Positions 14,514 to 22,203 of a DNA stretch of 24,792 nt are shown here, piece by piece. Every line of letters begins with the position of its first letter. The first letter of the stretch is position 1. Origin of the DNA: DATKHR01 sp035510155 (GTDB lineage Bacteria > Acidobacteriota > Vicinamibacteria > Vicinamibacterales > CAVVIG01); assembly GCA_035510155.1 (NCBI GenBank), contig DATKHR010000270.1:1-24792 (forward strand), read 5' to 3'. The translations under genes were made by a program, and so were the position numbers. Under the pieces are notes generated by a model. That model did not search any database, was not told where the DNA came from, and saw only the letters and a list, made by a program, of their open reading frames with translations.

Positions 14514-16586
14514 TCAATACGCCCAACCGATGGTCAGGGCGTTGGCGCCGTCGCGGAGTCCGTGCGCCAGATCGATTCGGAGGGTGTGCTCCGCGCCCGG
14601 CAGCCGCACGCGGAGTCCGGCGCCGAGATCGGTTTGTCCGACGGTCTCTCCGGGGATTGCCGTGCGCGTGGCTCTGGCGAGATCCGCGAATCCGGCCAGG
14701 CCGAGCTTGACGATCGCTGGTCGTTCGAACCAGCGCTGAAGCTCGACGGTTCCGTACTGCACCGACCGCCCGAACACCGATGCGGCGCCGGTGTCGACGA
14801 TACCGTTGTCGAGGAGCGGATGAGCGCGGAGGAGCGGCGCGCGCGCCAGGCCTTCGCCTGCCCCAGGCCACAGTGTCAAGGGCGCGGCGTCGCTGACCTG
14901 CTCCGCGCCCGATGCCACCTGGTAGCGCCAAACATGTGCGGAGCCGGTGGACTGCACGGAGGCACGAGCGCTGAGCGCACTGAAATGTGTCGACAACGCG
15001 CTGGAGCCGGGCGCAGCCAGCGGCGTGATGATGGGCGTGGTGGTCCTGGCGGCGATCGGCAACCAGGTTGTCGCGGTTCCGCGAAGGGCAACGTGATCGT
15101 CGAGCCAGCGCTTTTCGAGCGACGCGCCGACGGAGGCGGCTCGCACTCCCGTGTCCCACGCGTCAAATCCTGCGCCGAGGGAGTAGCGAACGCTGCCCGT
15201 CAGCCAATCGCTCACGGTCAAGCCGCCATGGGCCCTGGATTCGCGCGCGAAACGGGCGCCGCCCGCGCCGTAGGTTTCAACCTCCCAGCTGCCTTCGACG
15301 CGCCAGACGCCGGGAAGCCCGCCGACGCGAGGCGCCGCAAAGCCCACGGCAACCCGCGGACGGTTGCTCCACCATCGCCAGCTCGCAGACCAGAGCTCGC
15401 CCTGTCCAGTGAATCCAGGCTCGGCCACGCCGATTTCGCGGTCCACGGCGGTCCGGACCGCCGCGCCCACCCACTCCGCGAACCCGCGCGGCCGTCCGGG
15501 CTGCTCGACGATCACGACATCCACCGACGCGAAGCCATCGTCTTCTGGTTTGAGTGCGATCCGCGCGTTGGATCGAGTGGGCAACTCGTCGAGCCGACGC
15601 CTCGCGCGAAGAAACTCGTCAGCCGTCAAGACCGCCGGGGGCTCAAGACCCAGCTCGTCGGTGACTGTCTGATAGCGGGATCGTCGAAGACCCTCGACGT
15701 TCACGCGATCGAGCCGAGGCTGCCCGATCTCGTTCCACGCGCGGAGCGCACCGACCTGGTCGTCCTGCATGAACCGGCTTGCACCGAGCACGAGATGCGC
15801 GAACTCATCGTCCTGCTGCCGTCCGATAGCCTCTCGAGCCAGCGCCTCGGCTTCCGGCCAACGGCGCTGGGCAAAGCGGACGCCGGCAAGCTCCCTCGCC
15901 GGCCCGGCGGAAAGAGGACATTGAGCGCGGAGCGGACCCAGGATCTCGTCCGCATGGTCAAGACCACGTGAATGCGTCTCAGCGACGGCATTGGCGACCA
16001 TCAGATCACACGAGCTCGACGGCACACGGTCGGCTTCATCTTCTCCCGGTATTTTTCCGTCAGCTGTTCGGGTGTCGCTGACTGCAGGGGTCTCGCCGGG
16101 GAGAATGACCAGAGACCATTGTCCGGATGCGGTCCACCTCCTGGCAAACTTCGACACGTCGATCGTTTGCGACGGGCCCCTCGAAGGATCGTGGACGATG
16201 ACCCCGCCACGCGGCCCATCGTCAGTGATGCCGACGACAACGACGTAGTGGTAGCGATGGCGTCCATCGGCGAGGAGGACGATGACCGGCTGACGTGCAG
16301 AGATTCTCGCGGCGAGGGCGGCAATCGAACCGCCCGCCGGCTCGGCTCGCCAGCCTCGAGCACGCACCGCGGCGACCAGCGTGTCGTTGGCTATTCCGGC
16401 GACGCCGCCAGATCGGCGCTCCACCAGCGACGTGAACTGCCGGACGTCGGCACGTGTCTCGCCCCAGTATCTGAATACCATCGCCACCGACGCGCCGCCG
16501 CAGAGCGCCTCGGTCTGCGGGAGAAACGGCACGTCGATCACTGGTGTCGATGAGAGCGAAAGCGCAGTGAGCAGCGTGAGGATCAC
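14514..16586 (-). CDS. C39-like cysteine peptidase fused to TPR, POTRA-like and beta-barrel segments
   Basis: A 690-residue exported protein. After a short hydrophobic leader comes a C39-like papain-fold domain: IDVPFLPQTEALCGGASVAM with Gln24 (oxyanion) and Cys29 (nucleophile), RYHYVVVVGI with His113, and VHDPSRG with Asp133. A helical TPR-like part lies at about 205-288. Residues 291-363 (from RLDRVNVEGLRRSRY through LTADEFLRARRRLDEL to GFASVDVVIVEQP) follow the beta-alpha-alpha-beta-beta pattern of a POTRA domain. Residues about 370-690 are alternating strands ending in GWAY, an outer-membrane-barrel style ending with a terminal aromatic. The front half resembles PA2778-type cysteine peptidases. 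The GTG start lacks a good ribosome site and is 22 bases after the PA2779-like gene, so coupling is likely. Processing target unknown. Confidence 0.8.
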   Translation of the reverse strand: MILTLLTALSLSSTPVIDVPFLPQTEALCGGASVAMVFRYWGETRADVRQFTSLVERRSGGVAGIANDTLVAAVRARGWRAEPAGGSIAALAARISARQPVIVLLADGRHRYHYVVVVGITDDGPRGGVIVHDPSRGPSQTIDVSKFARRWTASGQWSLVILPGETPAVSDTRTADGKIPGEDEADRVPSSSCDLMVANAVAETHSRGLDHADEILGPLRAQCPLSAGPARELAGVRFAQRRWPEAEALAREAIGRQQDDEFAHLVLGASRFMQDDQVGALRAWNEIGQPRLDRVNVEGLRRSRYQTVTDELGLEPPAVLTADEFLRARRRLDELPTRSNARIALKPEDDGFASVDVVIVEQPGRPRGFAEWVGAAVRTAVDREIGVAEPGFTGQGELWSASWRWWSNRPRVAVGFAAPRVGGLPGVWRVEGSWEVETYGAGGARFARESRAHGGLTVSDWLTGSVRYSLGAGFDAWDTGVRAASVGASLEKRWLDDHVALRGTATTWLPIAARTTTPIITPLAAPGSSALSTHFSALSARASVQSTGSAHVWRYQVASGAEQVSDAAPLTLWPGAGEGLARAPLLRAHPLLDNGIVDTGAASVFGRSVQYGTVELQRWFERPAIVKLGLAGFADLARATRTAIPGETVGQTDLGAGLRVRLPGAEHTLRIDLAHGLRDGANALTIGWAY

Positions 16587-16608
16587 TGGAGAGGAGAACC
16601 GGCTGCCG

Positions 16609-17001
16609 TCAATCCTTGGCGATGACGACGATCAGGATGATCGCCAGAAGAATGATGATGATCGTTGTGGTCGACAGCGTCACGCTCGACCCGCCGACGA
16701 GCGCTTGATTGACTTCGCGGGCGGTGGACGCGGCCTGCTCGAGATCGGCGCCCTGCATCGTGTTGACCACGGCGTCGAGCCTGTCGAGATCGATGCCCAT
16801 CGTCGCGGCGACGTGGCGGACGTCGGAACGCCCTAACGCTTCGTGCACCGACGCGCGATCCGCGTTCTCGGCGGTTACCTTCTGCGTCATCGCCGCAGTC
16901 AGCTGATTCGGGCTGAGGATGTGCCGTTGGCCTGCCTGCGCGGAAACGGCGATGGTCAGGAACACAAGCGGTAGAACAAGGAGCTTGCGAGCGGTTTTCA
17001 T
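16609..17001 (-). CDS. PA2779-family-like small membrane protein
   Basis: A 130-residue protein with an N-terminal signal sequence or anchor (MKTARKLLVLPLVFLTIAVSAQAG). A helical middle part contains ENADRASVHEALGRSDVRHVAATMGIDLDRLDAVVNTM (45-82). The strongly hydrophobic C-terminal helix TTTIIIILLAIILIVVIAKD ends the protein. The layout and the 'DVR..A..G.D..R...' core match the PA2779 family, usually found beside a PA2778 cysteine peptidase, which is exactly the case here. GGAGGG lies about seven bases before the ATG (complement of 17009-17014). It is the first gene of the minus-strand pair. Its role is not known; a membrane partner or substrate of the peptidase is a reasonable inference. 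Confidence 0.8.
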   Translation of the reverse strand: MKTARKLLVLPLVFLTIAVSAQAGQRHILSPNQLTAAMTQKVTAENADRASVHEALGRSDVRHVAATMGIDLDRLDAVVNTMQGADLEQAASTAREVNQALVGGSSVTLSTTTIIIILLAIILIVVIAKD

Positions 17002-17117
17002 CGTTCGACCCTCCAGGCGAAGAGACTACGCGGACTACACGTGTATATCAAGCGAGTCAAGCAATCCAGGTACCGAGTTACTAAACTCTTATCGGATCAT
17101 CCCACTCACGTGTGCGC

Positions 17118-17924
17118 ATGACTGCATTTCAGAACTGGCTTGGCGCGCTCGAAACGCGGTACCTTGCGGATCTTGCTTTTCGAGAAGTGTCGAGAAGCGT
17201 GAGGGCGTTATCGGCTGACTACGTTGAACGCCGAGGCAGAATTACGCAAGGCCGCGTCTTGAGCGGTGCTGGCAAACGTGCCGCATTTGCGTTGTTTTAC
17301 GGGCCGTTGCACTTTCTGCTCATTGATCGCATCGCGGAGCAGATTTCGGATCGGATCGCGAGGGATCCGTCAGTGGCACGAGGTGAGCGGAGACTGCTCG
17401 TCGACCTGGGATGCGGAACTGGCGCGGCCGGCGCGGCTTGGGCGGGCCGAGTTGGGTTGGCGGGATCCGCGATGCCAGCCCCGCTTGCGCTGCCGGTCCC
17501 GTGGGTGTTGGGGATCGATCGGAGCGCGTGGGCGCTCGACGAGGCTTCCCGTACGTATAGACAGTTTGGATTATGGGCACGAACGCGGCGCGCGGACGTT
17601 GTTGCCATGGCCCTGCCGAGGGAACCGGCGGCGTTTCTCGCCGCGTTCACGATGAACGAGCTGTCCAGCGCGGGGCGGGACGCGCTGCTCACACGCGTGC
17701 TCGACCGTGCCCGGCGGGGAGACCAGGTGCTGATCGTCGAACCGTTGGCCGGCTTCGTCGCGCGCTGGTGGGACACGTGGCGGCGCGCATTCGAATCAGC
17801 CGGCGGCCGCGGCGACGAGTGGCGGTTTCGCGTCGAGCTGCCGCCCCTCATCCGCCGGCTCGATGACGCCGCCGGCCTCAATCACGAAGAGCTCACCGGC
17901 CGCTCACTCTGGTTGGGAAGGTAA
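17118..17924 (+). CDS. Class I SAM-dependent methyltransferase
   Basis: A 268-residue protein with the SAM-binding motif I RRLLVDLGCGTGAAG (91-105), an acidic loop after the next strand (VLGIDRSAW) and a later AFTMNELSSAGR segment. The strand VLIVEPLAG follows, similar in style to the Rsm22-like group. Residues 20-75 form a basic helical N-terminus that may bind the substrate. The target could be rRNA, protein or a small molecule; nothing in the sequence settles it. ATG 17118 and GTG 17112 are alternative starts and neither has a clear ribosome site. It heads a group of three closely spaced genes with the Nudix and M64 genes and is divergent from the PA2779-like gene. Confidence 0.82.
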   Translation: MTAFQNWLGALETRYLADLAFREVSRSVRALSADYVERRGRITQGRVLSGAGKRAAFALFYGPLHFLLIDRIAEQISDRIARDPSVARGERRLLVDLGCGTGAAGAAWAGRVGLAGSAMPAPLALPVPWVLGIDRSAWALDEASRTYRQFGLWARTRRADVVAMALPREPAAFLAAFTMNELSSAGRDALLTRVLDRARRGDQVLIVEPLAGFVARWWDTWRRAFESAGGRGDEWRFRVELPPLIRRLDDAAGLNHEELTGRSLWLGR

Positions 17925-17933
17925 GATGTCGGC

Positions 17934-18806
17934 GTGCCCGAAGGTCCGGTTCGCGCCAATCCTCGTCCCGCGTCGACCGTCGTCCTGCTCCGGGACAGCT
18001 CACGGGGGCCCGAAGTCTTTCTGGTGCGCCGGCACGAGAGTACCGCCTTCATGGGCGGCGCCCATGTGTTTCCGGGCGGGCGGGTCGACGAGGCGGACCG
18101 CGATGGAGACGATGGGTGGTGCGACGGGATTGATGATGCGGTGCGTCAGCTCCCTGGCGTAGAACGGGCGGACGCCGTGGCATTTTTCATTGCGGCGGTG
18201 CGGGAACTGTTCGAGGAAGCGGGCGTGTTGCTCGCGCGCGACACGCACGGCACGACGATTTCTTTGGCGAGCGAGGACGCGCGCGTGCGGTTCAGGCAGT
18301 ATCGCGCCGACATCCACGATAGGCGGCGCACGTTGCGAACCGTGGTCGTGCGCGAAGGGGCACGGCTTGCGCTCGATGCGCTCGTCCACTTCGCGCACTG
18401 GGTCACGCCGCCGATTGACACTCGCCAGTTCGACACCCGGTTCTTCGCCACGAGAACGCCGCTCGACCAGACACCGGCGCATGACGAGACCGAGACGACC
18501 CACAGCACGTGGCTGACACCAGGCGCTGCCCTCGCCCAGGCCGTCGGCGGTGAGATCATTCTGCCGCCGCCGACGTGGACCACGCTTCGGGAGCTCGAGC
18601 GATTTGCGACGGTCGACGATGCGTTCGCGTGGGCCAGGGCACGACGCGTCAGCCGGCGACAGCCAAAATTGGTCGATGAGGGTGGCCGTCGGATGCTGCT
18701 GTTGCCGGGTGACCCGGAGTATCCCGAGGCGACGGACGTCGAACGTCCGGTTGAAACGCGTTTCGTGTTGATCGACAAGCGCTGGCGGGCGGAGCGAGGA
18801 CGATGA
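17934..18806 (+). CDS. Nudix hydrolase with an insertion in the Nudix box (NUDT19-like)
   Basis: A 290-residue pyrophosphohydrolase. The Nudix box is split. FPGGRVDEAD (46-55) gives the opening Gly and acidic positions, then about 30 extra residues follow before AAVRELFEEAGVLLA (87-101), which supplies the REUXEEXGU part with metal-binding Glu94 and Glu95. This long insertion is typical of NUDT19-like enzymes, some of which cleave CoA derivatives. The N-terminus (STVVLLRDSSRGPEVFLVRRH) is the usual first strand pair. The GTG start is nine bases after the methyltransferase stop. The gene's stop overlaps the next ATG, so the two are coupled. The substrate is not certain. Confidence 0.9.
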   Translation: MPEGPVRANPRPASTVVLLRDSSRGPEVFLVRRHESTAFMGGAHVFPGGRVDEADRDGDDGWCDGIDDAVRQLPGVERADAVAFFIAAVRELFEEAGVLLARDTHGTTISLASEDARVRFRQYRADIHDRRRTLRTVVVREGARLALDALVHFAHWVTPPIDTRQFDTRFFATRTPLDQTPAHDETETTHSTWLTPGAALAQAVGGEIILPPPTWTTLRELERFATVDDAFAWARARRVSRRQPKLVDEGGRRMLLLPGDPEYPEATDVERPVETRFVLIDKRWRAERGR

Positions 18807-20278
18807 AGAACAGGTTCGCGGTGGTCCTTGGGTTCGAGGTGGTCGTGTTGTTGCTCTTCCTAGCGGCGTCGAACCGCCGGCCGGCGAGCGCGGCCGCGGG
18901 CCCGGTGCAGACGATGCGTGTGGACTTTTACCACAGCGGGAACGCGCGAGAGGAGCGTTTCAGCCTTGACCGTGTGGTGCTCGAGCCCTTGCCGTGGCCG
19001 GGTCATCCCATGCGGCCCGTCGACGACACCAACCGCGGGAAGTATTTCTTCGAAATCGTCGACGCCGCGAGCGGGCGCATCCTCTACTCTCGCGGCTTCA
19101 GCTCGATCTATGGCGAGTGGGAGACGACGGGCGAGGCGCAGAAGATCGATCGCACGTTCTCCGAATCGCTCCGGTTTCCTGCTCCCGCCGCTCCGGTTCG
19201 AGTCGTCATCAAGAAGCGCGACGCGAAGAATGCGTTTCGCGACGCGTGGACGGTTGCCGTCGATCCTGCGGACAAGTTCGTGCTGCGCAACATGGCGGCC
19301 ACGGCTGCCGGGCCGCTTATCAAGCTGCACGAGAGCGGCGATCCGGTGACGAAGCTAGATCTGCTGATTCTCGGGGACGGGTATACGGCGGCAGAGCGAG
19401 GAAAGTTCGAGCGTGACGCGAGACGGCTGGTGGCGACGCTGTTTGCGACATCGCCGTTCAAGGAGCGACAGCATGACATTAATGTCTGGGGGCTCGTGCC
19501 GCCCGCCGCCCAATCGGGCATCTCGCGTCCTTCGCAAGGGATCTACCGACCATCGCCGGTCGGATCGACCTACGATGCGTTCGACTCGGAGCGTTACGTG
19601 TTGACGTTCGAGAACAGAGCCTTTCGAGACATCGCAGCGAACGCGCCATACGAAGTCGTCGAGATTCTGGCAAACAGCGCCACCTACGGTGGAGGGGGTA
19701 TTTACGGTCTCTACAGCACCGTCGCTGCGGACAGCGCGTGGGCGCCGTACATCTTCGTTCACGAATTCGGTCACCACATTGCCGGGCTGGCGGACGAGTA
19801 CTACACGTCCGACGTGGCGTACCTGCCGGCGGCCGATCGGGTCGAGCCCTGGGAGCCCAATGTCACAGCACTCCTCGATCCGGAGGCGGTCAAATGGAAG
19901 AATCTGGTCACGCCGGGCGCGCCGATTCCGACACCGTGGCCGAAGGAGGAATTCGAGCGCTATACGAAGGAGATCCAGCGGCGGCGGCGTGAGATTCGTG
20001 AAGCGAACCGGCCAGAAGCCGAGATGGATGCCCTCTTTCGAGAGGAGGAACGGCGCGATACCCAGCTCCTGGACGAAGGGCCGCACGCGCACCGGGTCGG
20101 CGCGTTCGAAGGGGCCAACTACGAGGCGCGTGGCTACTACCGGCCCCAGTCGGATTGCATCATGTTCTCGCGGGACCACGTGGGGTTCTGCGCCGTTTGC
20201 CGCCGTGCAATCGATCAGATTCTGGATCTTTATGCGCCCGGGGAAAAGGCCCCCCGGAGTAATCAGAAAGCGCGATGA
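18803..20278 (+). CDS. M64 (IgA-peptidase family) secreted metallopeptidase
   Basis: A 491-residue exported zinc peptidase. The signal peptide covers about 1-32 (VVLGFEVVVLLLFLAAS core). An N-terminal beta domain (35-155), the M64-type N-terminal domain, follows. The catalytic domain begins near LDLLILGDGYTAAERGKF (185-202). The zinc site is HEFGHHIAGLADEYY (320-334), matching the HExxHxxGLxDEY pattern of the family. A Cys-containing C-terminal motif (DCIMFSRDHVGFCAVCRRAI) fits the family's end. Its ATG overlaps the Nudix stop. Despite the family name, most bacterial members have unknown targets, so IgA cleavage should not be assumed. Confidence 0.93.
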   Translation: MKNRFAVVLGFEVVVLLLFLAASNRRPASAAAGPVQTMRVDFYHSGNAREERFSLDRVVLEPLPWPGHPMRPVDDTNRGKYFFEIVDAASGRILYSRGFSSIYGEWETTGEAQKIDRTFSESLRFPAPAAPVRVVIKKRDAKNAFRDAWTVAVDPADKFVLRNMAATAAGPLIKLHESGDPVTKLDLLILGDGYTAAERGKFERDARRLVATLFATSPFKERQHDINVWGLVPPAAQSGISRPSQGIYRPSPVGSTYDAFDSERYVLTFENRAFRDIAANAPYEVVEILANSATYGGGGIYGLYSTVAADSAWAPYIFVHEFGHHIAGLADEYYTSDVAYLPAADRVEPWEPNVTALLDPEAVKWKNLVTPGAPIPTPWPKEEFERYTKEIQRRRREIREANRPEAEMDALFREEERRDTQLLDEGPHAHRVGAFEGANYEARGYYRPQSDCIMFSRDHVGFCAVCRRAIDQILDLYAPGEKAPRSNQKAR

Positions 20279-20301
20279 AGCTTGACGTCGCCTTCGCGCT
20301 T
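20268..20301 (+). terminator. Possible hairpin at the end of the M64 gene
   Basis: AAGCGC (20268-20273) and GAAG (20277-20280) can pair with CTTC (20292-20295) and GCGCTT (20296-20301) around an 11-base loop, with a 3-base bulge that includes part of the stop codon. No T-run follows. It may slow or stop transcription after the M64 gene, but the evidence is weak. Confidence 0.25.
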
Positions 20302-20325
20302 CGATCAGACTAACGCCCGACTGAA

Positions 20326-20362
20326 TCTGACCCTAACTTTGACCCCCGGGAGTCAGACCCCG
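20326..20362. repeat. Small imperfect palindromic segment built on TCTGACCC/GGGTCAGA
   Basis: TCTGACCC (20326-20333) is followed by GGGAGTCAGA (20348-20357), its reverse complement with one extra base, and then CCCCGG. Between them is TTTGACCCCCGGG. Short GTCAGACCCC-type palindromes often mark REP-like elements in GC-rich genomes. With only one copy in view, this is a suggestion. Confidence 0.3.
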
Positions 20363-20375
20363 GAACGAGGGCATC

Positions 20376-20708
20376 ATGCAGGACGATTTCGACAACGGAG
20401 TGGAAATGCCGGACGATGAGCTGACGGGAGAACATGCTGCGTCCGAAGACTTGGGCGACGAACCGGCAACTGGCGGGGGAGAGGGTCACACACCGGCAAC
20501 GGGCACGCCGGCCGGGAGGCCGTCGGGTGGCGCCCGGGCGAAGTCGTCGAGCGCCCGCAAATCGAGCGGGGCGCGCAAGCCCGCGAAGGCGGCGAAGAAA
20601 AAAGCGGTGGCCAAGAGAAAGAGCGCCGCGGCTCGCAAGGGATCGAAGAGGAAGCCTGCCGGAAGATCGAGGGGCGCCGCGAAGCGGAAGGCTGGCGCCA
20701 AGAAGTAG
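20376..20708 (+). CDS. Histone H1-like lysine/alanine-rich protein
   Basis: A 110-residue low-complexity protein with opposite halves. Residues 1-40 are acidic (DDFDNGVEMPDDELTGEH). Residues 54-110 are Lys/Ala/Arg/Ser-rich with KPAKAAKKKAVAKRKSAAAR, like the C-terminal tail of histone H1 and bacterial Hc1/AlgP-type proteins. It has no globular fold that can be recognised. The basic tail probably binds DNA or RNA non-specifically, and the acidic head could modulate that. The ATG has a GAGG six bases upstream. It stands alone between the M64 gene and the convergent ClC gene. Confidence 0.75.
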   Translation: MQDDFDNGVEMPDDELTGEHAASEDLGDEPATGGGEGHTPATGTPAGRPSGGARAKSSSARKSSGARKPAKAAKKKAVAKRKSAAARKGSKRKPAGRSRGAAKRKAGAKK

Positions 20709-20743
20709 TCGAGCGGGCTCCGCAGCCGCGCCGCCTCCATAGC

Positions 20744-22198
20744 TCAAGCGGGCTCATCCTTGTTCGGGCGCGAGGTGTCGCGCGTGGTCCAGGCGAGGAC
20801 GCGCTCGGTGATGCTCCCCTTCCGGATGCGAACGTCCGAGCGGCTGACGTCGCCAATCGGGCCGCCGAGTTGGATGTCGAGGCCGGCAGATTTCGACAAA
20901 CCGATCTTCTGGCTGGCGTAGACGCTTCGGTGCCCGACCATGAGGAACGCGGTCGACGCCGCGAGCGCGGCGTAGACGCTCTCGGGAGCCGGCAGCAGCT
21001 CCATGGCCATGACGGCCGCGGCAATTGGCGTGTTCGCCGCTGCGGCGAGTACCGCCACGAATCCCACCGCCCCAAGGAACGTTGCGGGCAGGCCGAAGAT
21101 CGGGGCGAGCGCCGCACCGCTGGTTGCCCCGATAAAAAAGATAGGGGTCACGATCCCGCCGCTGCCGCCGGAGTCCAGCGTGATTGAGGTCGCCAGAATC
21201 TTGAACAGGAACGCGGCGGCTCCAACTCGCATCGTCCCTGCAAGTACGCCGTTGATCGTCTCCGTTCCAAGACCTGCGTAGGTATCGCCAGCGATGGCGT
21301 ACAACAGAACGAGAGCGCTGCCGCCCGCGGCAGCCACGAAGTACGGGTGGTGCTCGAAGCGGCGCAGCGCGCGTTCGCCAAACCGCAATGACTCGATGAG
21401 CAGCAGCGCGACAAGACCGAACAACGCGCCAGCCGCCACCATAATCACAATGGTTCTCACCTGGTGTCTGTCAGCAAAGGCCTCACCGAGTACCGGGAAC
21501 GGCGGACGGACGCCGCAGGCCAAGTGGGCGACGATGCCGGCGACCAGCGCAGGAAAGATCACGCTGTACTCGATTCGACCGAGGGACAGGACTTCGATTC
21601 CAAACAACGCCCCGGACACGGGTGTGCCGAAGACAGCCGCGAAGCCGCCGCTCAGACCGCAGATGACGAGCCGCCTTCTGTCTTCGTCACGCAGGCGCAG
21701 CACATCGGCAAACAGGCTCGTCAGCGCCGCGCCGATTTGGGCGGCCGGCCCTTCCTTACCAACCGATCCGCCGAAGGCGAGCGTGACGACCGTGGCGCTG
21801 AGTTTGACTGGAGCCACCAACCAGTCCACGCGGCCGGATCGCTGGTGCACGGCGGTAATAACTGCTTCGGTTCCATGGCCACGTGCGTCGGGGGCGAAGG
21901 CGCGGATGATCCACACACACGCGAGCAGCGCGAGCGGCAGGAGCGCGAATACCGGGATGCGGCCGAACGTCAGGGCGCGCGCCAGGTCGGCCGAACGGGG
22001 CAGGGACCACAAGAACGCACGCGTTCCCAAACCGACACAGAGGCCGGCACCGGCGCCGAGGAGCGCCCATTTCAGCGTGCTGATCAGCAGTGCGGTGTGC
22101 TCGGTGTACCAACGACTCTCATCGGAAAGGCGGGGCGACTCGTCGCTCAGACCACGGCCGCGGAGTCGAACCAGGCTTCGGCTAAGGCTGAGGGGCAT
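20744..22198 (-). CDS. ClC-family chloride channel/transporter without CBS domains
   Basis: A 484-residue integral membrane protein of the ClC fold. The conserved ion-path motifs are ARGHGTEAV (about 105-113, the GSGIP position in a GHGT variant), GGSVGKEGPAAQIG (143-156, with the gating Glu) and SGGSGGIVTPIFFIGAT (343-359, the GxFxP position with Val for Phe). The protein ends about 65 residues after the last helix, so cytoplasmic CBS domains are absent. It may be a Cl-/H+ exchanger, but ion choice is not certain. The ATG at 22198 is preferred. It lies five bases after the stop of the AraC gene, whereas an upstream in-frame ATG at 22273 would overlap that gene by 70 bases and add a non-homologous lead. 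Confidence 0.9.
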   Translation of the reverse strand: MPLSLSRSLVRLRGRGLSDESPRLSDESRWYTEHTALLISTLKWALLGAGAGLCVGLGTRAFLWSLPRSADLARALTFGRIPVFALLPLALLACVWIIRAFAPDARGHGTEAVITAVHQRSGRVDWLVAPVKLSATVVTLAFGGSVGKEGPAAQIGAALTSLFADVLRLRDEDRRRLVICGLSGGFAAVFGTPVSGALFGIEVLSLGRIEYSVIFPALVAGIVAHLACGVRPPFPVLGEAFADRHQVRTIVIMVAAGALFGLVALLLIESLRFGERALRRFEHHPYFVAAAGGSALVLLYAIAGDTYAGLGTETINGVLAGTMRVGAAAFLFKILATSITLDSGGSGGIVTPIFFIGATSGAALAPIFGLPATFLGAVGFVAVLAAAANTPIAAAVMAMELLPAPESVYAALAASTAFLMVGHRSVYASQKIGLSKSAGLDIQLGGPIGDVSRSDVRIRKGSITERVLAWTTRDTSRPNKDEPA

Positions 22199-22203
22199 CC
22201 GAA

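Noticed and set aside
14562..15971. 469-codon open frame on the plus strand
   Set aside because: It is antisense to the C39/barrel gene, which has clear catalytic motifs. The plus-strand product shows no domain.
17073..17095. GAGTT-acta-AACTC palindrome between the PA2779-like and methyltransferase genes
   Set aside because: It has only five-base arms in an AT-richer gap with no clear promoter boxes around it. This is too weak to call an operator.
18803..20278. Virulence-type IgA protease
   Set aside because: Only the M64 zinc motif supports the family. Specificity for IgA cannot be inferred in this context.
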